Under the pieces are notes generated by a model. That model did not search any database, was not told where the DNA came from, and worked only from the letters and a program-made list of their open reading frames with translations. A DNA stretch of 33,086 nt. Source: a virus. A program made the position numbers and the translations under genes. Position 1 is the first letter of the stretch. Every line of letters starts with the position of its first letter. Of this stretch, positions 1-4,473 are shown one piece after another. The stretch spans positions 1 through 33,086 of the IMG/VR virus record IMGVR_UViG_3300042465_001206; one strand, given 5' to 3'.

Positions 1-88
1 TAGAAGCGGTAACAGTAAACACCTGCGTTACCCCCAAACTGGGGACGCCAAGCGCCACTTGGTTGGGGTCAAGTTGAAAGGTAGACAT
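1..88 (-). CDS. 5' part of the 105-aa protein gene that spans the contig joint
   Basis: This is the first 29 codons of the gene that is complete at 32653-32970. The reading frame runs off the left end of the window. The start ATG shares one base with the stop of the preceding 47-aa gene (TAATG), so the two are probably translationally coupled. Function is unknown; see the full copy. Confidence 0.8.
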   Translation of the reverse strand, partial: MSTFQLDPNQVALGVPSLGVTQVFTVTAS

Positions 89-204
89 TACTTACCTCGT
101 TTGGCTTTGGTCGCCATGTTGGTGGCAGTGCGCTGTCCACGCTTAGGCAGTGGCTTTGGCTTTCCAACGGCAACCATGATAGCCACAGGCATGGCTTTTT
201 TGCC
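1..204. repeat. Terminal direct repeat, left copy (contig closes into a circle)
   Basis: These bases match 32883-33086 with one difference, A at 77 versus G at 32959. The match makes the sequence a closed unit of about 32,882 bp. The difference is silent: TTT versus TTC for Phe5 of the 105-aa protein whose gene spans the joint. The repeat lies wholly within coding sequence, which fits assembly overlap of a circular or permuted genome better than a packaged terminal repeat of T7 type. Confidence 0.9.
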
Positions 205-231
205 GGACATTTTTGGTGCTTTACCGTACAT
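88..231 (-). CDS. Small basic protein, 47 aa, unknown function
   Basis: A 47-aa Lys/Arg-rich protein starts MYGKAPKMSGKK and ends in KAKRGK. It is preceded by AAGGA seven bases before the ATG. It begins 3 bases after the stop of the Cys-rich 135-aa gene and its stop overlaps the start of the next gene by one base, placing it firmly inside the late operon. It lies beside other small basic proteins of the structural arm (DUF6496, DUF5872 and DUF6321 types). Such proteins are common in environmental phages and their role is not established. Binding of nucleic acid is possible from charge alone. A 3' fragment of the same gene is repeated at the right end of the window. Confidence 0.7.
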   Translation of the reverse strand: MYGKAPKMSGKKAMPVAIMVAVGKPKPLPKRGQRTATNMATKAKRGK

Positions 232-234
232 GAT

Positions 235-642
235 CTAATCCTTAGTTATTGGCCCACCAGACTTCCAAGCATCACAAGTACGGGCCGCTGCACAAGTGAA
301 TTGAAACAGATCGCAGTAGCCCAAATCAGCAGCAGCTACGAACTGTTCATCGTAAGATAACTCGCCTTCGTTCTCGTCCTTCTCAAGCCCACCAACGATG
401 CACTCCATCATCTTGGGTGTTTGAACAAAAGCAGCGCAATTGCCGCAAAGCATTCCTTTAATGGAAGCCGTTGGCGCGTTGTACATCTTGGCTTTTTTTA
501 GCCAAAATACTTCGTTGGGTTCATCTGGGTTTGGTGGCCCATAGCCAAATTCTTTGAACGCATTATTGCGGTTCTTCAAATTTATAGCCACATCTTGCGT
601 GGCTACAGGACATGAAACACCAGATAAAAGACCGGTTTTCAT
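235..642 (-). CDS. Cys-rich protein with HiPIP-like cysteine spacing, 135 aa
   Basis: The protein has seven cysteines at residues 11, 66, 69, 81, 110, 117 and 123. The arrangement C66-x2-C69, C81 and then GYC (C110) resembles the four ligands of high-potential iron-sulfur proteins (C-x2-C ... C ... G-W/Y-C). That likeness is by pattern only; no search was run. Residues 31-48 are rich in Pro, Gly and Asn. The ATG overlaps the stop of the 63-aa gene (ATGA), so it belongs to the structural operon just after the terminator behind the coat genes. Similar Cys-rich proteins occur among uncultured aquatic phages without a known role. Alternatives are a disulfide-rich virion protein or a zinc-binding protein. 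Confidence 0.7.
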   Translation of the reverse strand: MKTGLLSGVSCPVATQDVAINLKNRNNAFKEFGYGPPNPDEPNEVFWLKKAKMYNAPTASIKGMLCGNCAAFVQTPKMMECIVGGLEKDENEGELSYDEQFVAAADLGYCDLFQFTCAAARTCDAWKSGGPITKD

Positions 643-830
643 GTTGTTGTTACTACTTTACGAGGCCGACCCATACGCTTGGGTGGGGCTAGCATAGGCA
701 AAGGTTTGCTTTCAGGCTCAACTTGCTCGTCCAGACGCACATAGCCCTGATGACCGCGCATCGAGTCGATGTCTACCGGCTGTGTAAAAGTCACAGTGTT
801 GCCAGACTGCAAACAACGAAATGTTGCCAT
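639..830 (-). CDS. Small hypothetical protein with AT-hook-like tail, 63 aa
   Basis: This is the first gene after the terminator at 840-863. AGGA sits about five bases before its ATG. The N-terminal half looks like a short beta-strand domain (MATFRCLQSGNTVTF). The C-terminus is basic and contains GRPRK, the core of an AT-hook, which in other proteins binds the minor groove of AT-rich DNA. The stop codon overlaps the start of the Cys-rich 135-aa gene (ATGA). Small proteins of this type (a surface-exposed beta domain and a basic tail) are frequent near coat genes of environmental phages. I do not recognise a named family. Confidence 0.65.
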   Translation of the reverse strand: MATFRCLQSGNTVTFTQPVDIDSMRGHQGYVRLDEQVEPESKPLPMLAPPKRMGRPRKVVTTT

Positions 831-839
831 GATTATCCT

Positions 840-863
840 AAAAAAGGAGGGCCGAAGCCCCCC
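840..863 (-). terminator. Rho-independent terminator after the coat/decoration genes
   Basis: Read on the minus strand, GGGGGGC, a TTCG tetraloop and GCCCTCC form a 7-bp stem with one G-U pair, followed directly by TTTTTT. The C(UUCG)G loop is the classic extra-stable tetraloop. It begins 2 bases after the stop codon of the decoration-like gene, so it should end or attenuate the transcript carrying scaffold, coat and decoration genes. Confidence 0.88.
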
Positions 864-865
864 GT

Positions 866-1189
866 TTAAACGATGCGAGCAATGACCAATCTAATAGTCG
901 TTGCCGCCAAGTCCACCGCAGCGCCAGTAGTGTTGGTCGTTGCGATTGTGACAGTGTTAGCAGCGGAAACATAGGCACGGCGAACAAGCCCTGCCTCGCT
1001 AACTCCAGCAGACAAGCCGATTACCATATCGCCTAAGACAACGCCGGGGACAGTTACGGTGTCAGTTCCAGCGGCTTGATCCGCTACGGAAGCCGAGTCT
1101 AAGGTGCACTTGACAACCCATGTGTCATTAAAGACGCCACGGAATTGGTCGTTGCCCTGTCGAGCAGTAATTGCGGTTGCAGCAGCCAT
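866..1189 (-). CDS. Putative capsid decoration protein, 107 aa
   Basis: The 107-aa protein is rich in Ala, Thr and Val and looks all-beta, with alternating strands such as TVTVPGVVLGD and NTVTIATTNTTG. A short soluble beta protein encoded immediately downstream of the coat gene is the usual position of a head decoration or stabilisation protein. AAGGAG lies seven bases before the ATG, a strong ribosome binding site that fits a high-copy product. A strong terminator follows immediately. The family assignment rests on position and composition, not on a recognised motif, so a minor head protein is also possible. Confidence 0.6.
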   Translation of the reverse strand: MAAATAITARQGNDQFRGVFNDTWVVKCTLDSASVADQAAGTDTVTVPGVVLGDMVIGLSAGVSEAGLVRRAYVSAANTVTIATTNTTGAAVDLAATTIRLVIARIV

Positions 1190-1212
1190 TTTCTAACTCC
1201 TTAAAAGTAATG

Positions 1213-1230
1213 CCCCCCATTGCTGGGGGG
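1213..1230 (-). other. GC hairpin between coat and decoration genes
   Basis: CCCCCC and GGGGGG pair around a six-base loop in the 49-base gap after the coat gene stop. The minus-strand bases that follow (CATTACTTTT) are not a clean U-tract, so this is more likely an mRNA-stabilising or attenuating hairpin than a full terminator. It leaves the decoration gene's AAGGAG site free. Confidence 0.55.
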
Positions 1231-1238
1231 AGTGGGGG

Positions 1239-2180
1239 TTAGGCTGGCACGAGCAGAGCAAACAACGATGCAGACTTAGCCGCACCGACAGACGCTGCGT
1301 TACGCAAACCAGCAACACCGTAAAGGGTGTCGGAGGTGAACAGCGTAGACAGGTAATCCTGCTTGTACTGAATCTGCGAACGGATGCCGATTTGCTCAAC
1401 CAAAACCATCGAGTCCTTGTGACCCATCAAGCACACCCGTGCGCCAGCGCTGCCAGAGGCAGTGTCAGCGTTGGAGGTAGTGAAGACAGGGATGCCGTAC
1501 AGGTTGCCGATTTCGCCATTGCGGATCGCATTGCCATTACCCACGAAGGCTTGTTCCGTATAACGGGCAAGACCCATCAGCGTGTTACGGCTTGATGGTG
1601 GGATGACAAAGAAGCGGTTATCCATAGCAGTGTCGTTGTCGTCAAGACGCTGAATAGTGCGGCGGATAGCAGCATCGGTCAAAGCTGACTCGTTGTTGCT
1701 TGCGGCAACATAAGCAGTCGTACCATCACCACCAATGAACGCACCAGTTGCGTAGGCATTAGTGCCAGCGCCACCGTTGGACGAGCGACCCAAGTTGATC
1801 AGGTCAGAGTCCACTGCACGGCTCAATGCGTAACCAGCGTCAGCAGTGTAGAACTGGCGCATAGATGCCAATGCTTGTGCTTCGGTGATGTCCTCAATGA
1901 AACGGCTGTACTCAAAGTGGCGGTTGATGCTCACTTGCACTTCAGACTCGGTATCAGCAATCAAAGTGACGGCTGTAGACGCGGCCTTCAGTGTAGCGAC
2001 ACCGCGGGTAGGTGCGGGAATGTGAATCACATCGCCTTTTTTACCCTTGAAATTCATCTTCATGACCAAATTCGCCATCACAAGATTTTTCTTGTAAGCG
2101 GCGATGATCTCGTCAGACCAAATCTCAGGGATAAACGTTGCTGCGGTGGTATTCGTTACTTGCGGGGTGGGATATGCCAT
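1239..2180 (-). CDS. Major capsid protein, 313 aa
   Basis: The protein has the look of an HK97-fold coat protein of short-tailed phages. The N-terminal arm has FIPEIWSDEI, then the NLVMANLV and KGDVIHIPAP segments typical of this group. A central region carries FIEDITEAQA and the spine-helix-like YALSRAVDSDL. A C-terminal part has FFVIPPSS, the GNLYGIPVFTTSN strand and the closing beta elements. GGAG precedes the ATG by about eight bases. It follows the scaffold gene with an 18-base gap and precedes the decoration-like gene, the normal scaffold-coat-decoration order. It should form the icosahedral shell around the scaffold core. The identification is by motif pattern and context. Confidence 0.9.
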   Translation of the reverse strand: MAYPTPQVTNTTAATFIPEIWSDEIIAAYKKNLVMANLVMKMNFKGKKGDVIHIPAPTRGVATLKAASTAVTLIADTESEVQVSINRHFEYSRFIEDITEAQALASMRQFYTADAGYALSRAVDSDLINLGRSSNGGAGTNAYATGAFIGGDGTTAYVAASNNESALTDAAIRRTIQRLDDNDTAMDNRFFVIPPSSRNTLMGLARYTEQAFVGNGNAIRNGEIGNLYGIPVFTTSNADTASGSAGARVCLMGHKDSMVLVEQIGIRSQIQYKQDYLSTLFTSDTLYGVAGLRNAASVGAAKSASLFALLVPA

Positions 2181-2198
2181 ATTAATGCTCCAGTTAAA

Positions 2199-2927
2199 TT
2201 AACGTACGCGACCCTCGGCATAAGCTGCGAGTATTTCATCATTCAGCGTTTCGTAACGCGAAGGGTCAGTCATTTTGAGACGAATAAGGTCGGCGCGTCT
2301 GTAGACTCGTTTTGAACTCTCGCCAGAGCCACCCACATCAACTTGTGCTGCTTTCATGCTCTTTGCCCGAGTAGCGTCAGACGCTTTTTCGGACTGTTGA
2401 GCTTTCACACCGCGCAATTCTTTGTAAGTGGACAACAACTCATTGGCTGAATCGAAATCAAAGTCACCATCTGCTCTTGCATAAAGTCCCAAACGAATAG
2501 GTGAAGACTTCACCCAATCTTGAAACCCAGAATCATTGACCACTTGTGAGTAGTCAGGATGCTCTGCGTTGAGCCTCTGCTGAATCTGCATCTTTTTGAA
2601 ATCTTGACCCGCTTGTCGGGCCGCAAGAACATCTGGATGCTTATCAATCTGGCCTTGAACTGCTTTTTGAGGGTTCTCAAAAAAGTCAACTTCAGGTTCT
2701 TCCTCTACTTGTTGCTGCCTAGAACCGAGGTTTTGCTTGAGTAACTCGTCTGCAAGTTTACGGACTTCGCCCACCTCTTGGGCTTGCTTGCCAATGAGCT
2801 TTTCAGCTTCTTGGTGCATCCGCACGACTTCTTCTAAACTTTTAGCCCTGTACTTGTCAGGAAGTTCAGATTTTTTCTCTTCAATTTCGAGTTCGCCTAG
2901 CGGCTCTTGTTCTTCATCAATCAACAT
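2199..2927 (-). CDS. Capsid scaffolding protein, 242 aa
   Basis: The 242-aa protein is highly charged and predicted mostly helical, with no cysteine. Residues 1-60 are acidic with coiled-coil-like heptads, including the KSLEEVVRMHQEAEKLI segment seen in phage scaffolds. A Glu-rich stretch follows near residues 73-85. The C-terminal third is basic (YRRADLIRLKMTDPSRYE), as expected for the coat-binding end of scaffolds. It lies immediately before the coat gene. AGGA sits seven bases before the ATG. Its role would be to direct procapsid assembly and then leave the head. No protease domain is visible, so exit rather than cleavage is likely. Confidence 0.85.
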   Translation of the reverse strand: MLIDEEQEPLGELEIEEKKSELPDKYRAKSLEEVVRMHQEAEKLIGKQAQEVGEVRKLADELLKQNLGSRQQQVEEEPEVDFFENPQKAVQGQIDKHPDVLAARQAGQDFKKMQIQQRLNAEHPDYSQVVNDSGFQDWVKSSPIRLGLYARADGDFDFDSANELLSTYKELRGVKAQQSEKASDATRAKSMKAAQVDVGGSGESSKRVYRRADLIRLKMTDPSRYETLNDEILAAYAEGRVR

Positions 2928-2976
2928 TTTATGTTCCTGCCAAAATGGTTGTAGGATAATTCAACTCGGCTTTCGC

Positions 2977-3204
2977 TTATGAGTTGGCTTTGCGCTCTTG
3001 GGCTAACTTGTCGCGGTGTTTTTTGTCAAACTTCCCCCATGCAGAGGGAAAATTGCCAGACCACCCTTCCAAGTTAATGCTTGGAGCGCTAATAACACGG
3101 TGGGCAAGCCCACCGCATGAACACTTAACACTGCTCATCTCATAATCGGTCAGTGACTCAGTGCGTTGCCCGCAATCGCAGACAAATTCATACATTCTTT
3201 TCAT
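2977..3204 (-). CDS. FmdB-type zinc-ribbon protein, 75 aa
   Basis: The protein starts MKRMYEFVCDCGQ and carries a second pair in CSCGG, giving a C-x-C-G ... C-x-C-G zinc ribbon followed by HRVISAP. That layout matches the FmdB/CxxC_CxxC_SSSS small zinc-ribbon family, found in bacteria and many phages and of uncertain function. The first ATG is preferred because GAGG lies six bases upstream. It overlaps the end of the 79-aa gene by 17 bases. The C-terminal half is rich in Trp and Lys and lacks further motifs. It sits in the head-assembly operon just before the scaffold. Confidence 0.75.
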   Translation of the reverse strand: MKRMYEFVCDCGQRTESLTDYEMSSVKCSCGGLAHRVISAPSINLEGWSGNFPSAWGKFDKKHRDKLAQERKANS

Positions 3205-3427
3205 TCAAGTCCTCGTAGGCTCTTGCGCTGATCTCTTTCAAGTTTACCAGCCAAGTCAGGATAGAAATCTCGCCTTTGCGGAATTGTAGACTTTTTTCAT
3301 CCGCAATGGTAGACACATTGTTCAATGCGTTGATCATGTTGTCAACGTCTTCAATAAGGTCAATCCAGCCTGGCATTGAAAACAAATCAAAACGGGCTTC
3401 GTAGTATTTTTGCAACTCTGGATTCAT
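3188..3427 (-). CDS. Hypothetical protein, 79 aa
   Basis: A small, mostly helical, acidic protein with the central segment MPGWIDLIEDV. It starts 3 bases after the stop of the membrane protein gene at 3431-3925 and overlaps the following zinc-ribbon gene, so it is part of the same operon. No cysteine, signal peptide or membrane segment is visible. Short acidic proteins of this size next to an FmdB-type ribbon recur in environmental phages. I cannot assign a function. Confidence 0.65.
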   Translation of the reverse strand: MNPELQKYYEARFDLFSMPGWIDLIEDVDNMINALNNVSTIADEKSLQFRKGEISILTWLVNLKEISARAYEDLNEKNV

Positions 3428-3430
3428 TGG

Positions 3431-3925
3431 CTAACCTTTTTGAAAACCGCATTGGCCTTGGCACTGCGCCACGGCCTCGTAGACGAAATACCCGATAGTC
3501 CCGATAAGCGCAATTGTGATAATGCTGAAAAGAACTACCTCAACAAGTTCATCAACCTCATCTTTACGGCGCTTGGCTTCTTCCCGTTCCCGGCGCTCCG
3601 CTTGAATCTGGGCGCTTGTGATGGTAGAAGCACGGGCTACGATCTTTTGCCATACGTCCATTTTGTTGGACTGAAAGAACAGCATCTTCACTTCTTCTTC
3701 AAACGCTCTGGCAGACTCAATCGCCATTTCTAACTCAAGCGCCTGACCCATTGCAGAGCCTTTGAATCCACCGGCCTTGACTACCTTAATTGCTTCAGCT
3801 TTAGCGCCAAAGAACTGACCCAGACACGGCCCCAAGCTCTCAAGGTTCTGTACTGTTTTGACAGTAGCCTTGACAAGTTTGATCGCGGTATTAACCGCTG
3901 CCAGTGCTGTGAAGGGGTCAACCAT
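3431..3925 (-). CDS. Membrane-anchored protein with coiled coil, 164 aa
   Basis: The start chosen is the ATG at 3923-3925 (MVDPFTALAAVN). An upstream ATG would overlap the 75-aa membrane gene by 61 bases, whereas this one begins 2 bases after that gene's stop. Residues 8-28 are amphipathic. Residues 105-127 are a highly charged Arg/Glu/Lys helix. Residues 128-149 form one clear transmembrane segment, followed by a short tail with two cysteines. This plan recurs in phage structural operons, where such proteins are sometimes guessed to be holin-like or DNA-ejection factors. The real three-TM holin is elsewhere (23056-23466), so a lysis role is doubtful. Confidence 0.7.
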   Translation of the reverse strand: MVDPFTALAAVNTAIKLVKATVKTVQNLESLGPCLGQFFGAKAEAIKVVKAGGFKGSAMGQALELEMAIESARAFEEEVKMLFFQSNKMDVWQKIVARASTITSAQIQAERREREEAKRRKDEVDELVEVVLFSIITIALIGTIGYFVYEAVAQCQGQCGFQKG

Positions 3926-3927
3926 GA

Positions 3928-4155
3928 CTAGCGTGACTTTAAGTGTTCTAAAAACGCCAATATAGCCGCCAGCAGACCGCAAATCCACAGCAAAGGCTTT
4001 GCCAGCTTGCCAAGTGTTTCCAGTGCGGTAAACGCGCCCTGAGCCGCGTCAAAGGCTTTGATTACGGCAGCGGTGTCACTTGCAATAGCATCAACCTTGG
4101 CCTCAACAGCCATCAGCCTGTCGTATATCTCGCGGTGTGTTACATCATTAATCAT
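3928..4155 (-). CDS. Small single-TM protein with N-terminal coiled coil, 75 aa
   Basis: Residues 8-35 form an amphipathic helix (YDRLMAVEAKVDAIASD). Residues 51-69 are one hydrophobic segment (LAKPLLWICGLLAAILAFL), ending in a basic tail. This is the shape of small phage XhlA/hemolysin-like or single-TM holin accessory proteins. It is followed 2 bases later by the 164-aa membrane protein gene, and the pair may act together at the inner membrane, either in lysis or in DNA entry. No family is recognised with certainty. Confidence 0.65.
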   Translation of the reverse strand: MINDVTHREIYDRLMAVEAKVDAIASDTAAVIKAFDAAQGAFTALETLGKLAKPLLWICGLLAAILAFLEHLKSR

Positions 4156-4164
4156 GGGTGCTTC

Positions 4165-4464
4165 TTAAACCCCCGTCGAGCCAGCCATATCGTCTTGAGC
4201 CATCACCCATGCGTAGCACTTGGCGAGGAAGCCGTCACCAGTTTGGGTTTCGACTTCTGACAATGGGCAGTGGTAACGGCGAAAATCCACATCGCGTGTG
4301 TCTTCGTCACTAGGCTGCGTAGCGTAACCAGCAACATCCAGCATGACTGAATGGCGGTTGTCTGCACTGCGGGTTCGGCTCACGGCTGCTGTGACGATGC
4401 GAAAATAAGCGCCTGTGAAAGGAACGCCGTACTGAGAAGTGGAGAGGTCAAGTTGGATAGCCAT
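4165..4464 (-). CDS. Hypothetical protein following the long fibre, 99 aa
   Basis: A 99-aa, probably beta-rich protein with a segment YFRIVTAAVSR early and CYAWVMAQDD at the end. AAGGAAAG directly precedes its ATG, and it begins 9 bases after the fibre stop. Proteins like this commonly follow fibre genes in environmental phages and could be a fibre-tip, assembly or small virion protein. There is no signal peptide or membrane segment. The function is not recognisable from the sequence. Confidence 0.6.
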   Translation of the reverse strand: MAIQLDLSTSQYGVPFTGAYFRIVTAAVSRTRSADNRHSVMLDVAGYATQPSDEDTRDVDFRRYHCPLSEVETQTGDGFLAKCYAWVMAQDDMAGSTGV

Positions 4465-4473
4465 TTTCTTTCC

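Noticed and set aside
1-204. True packaged direct terminal repeat (T7 type)
   Set aside because: It lies within coupled genes and contains no packaging landmark; overlap of a circular assembly explains it. Read-end mapping would decide.
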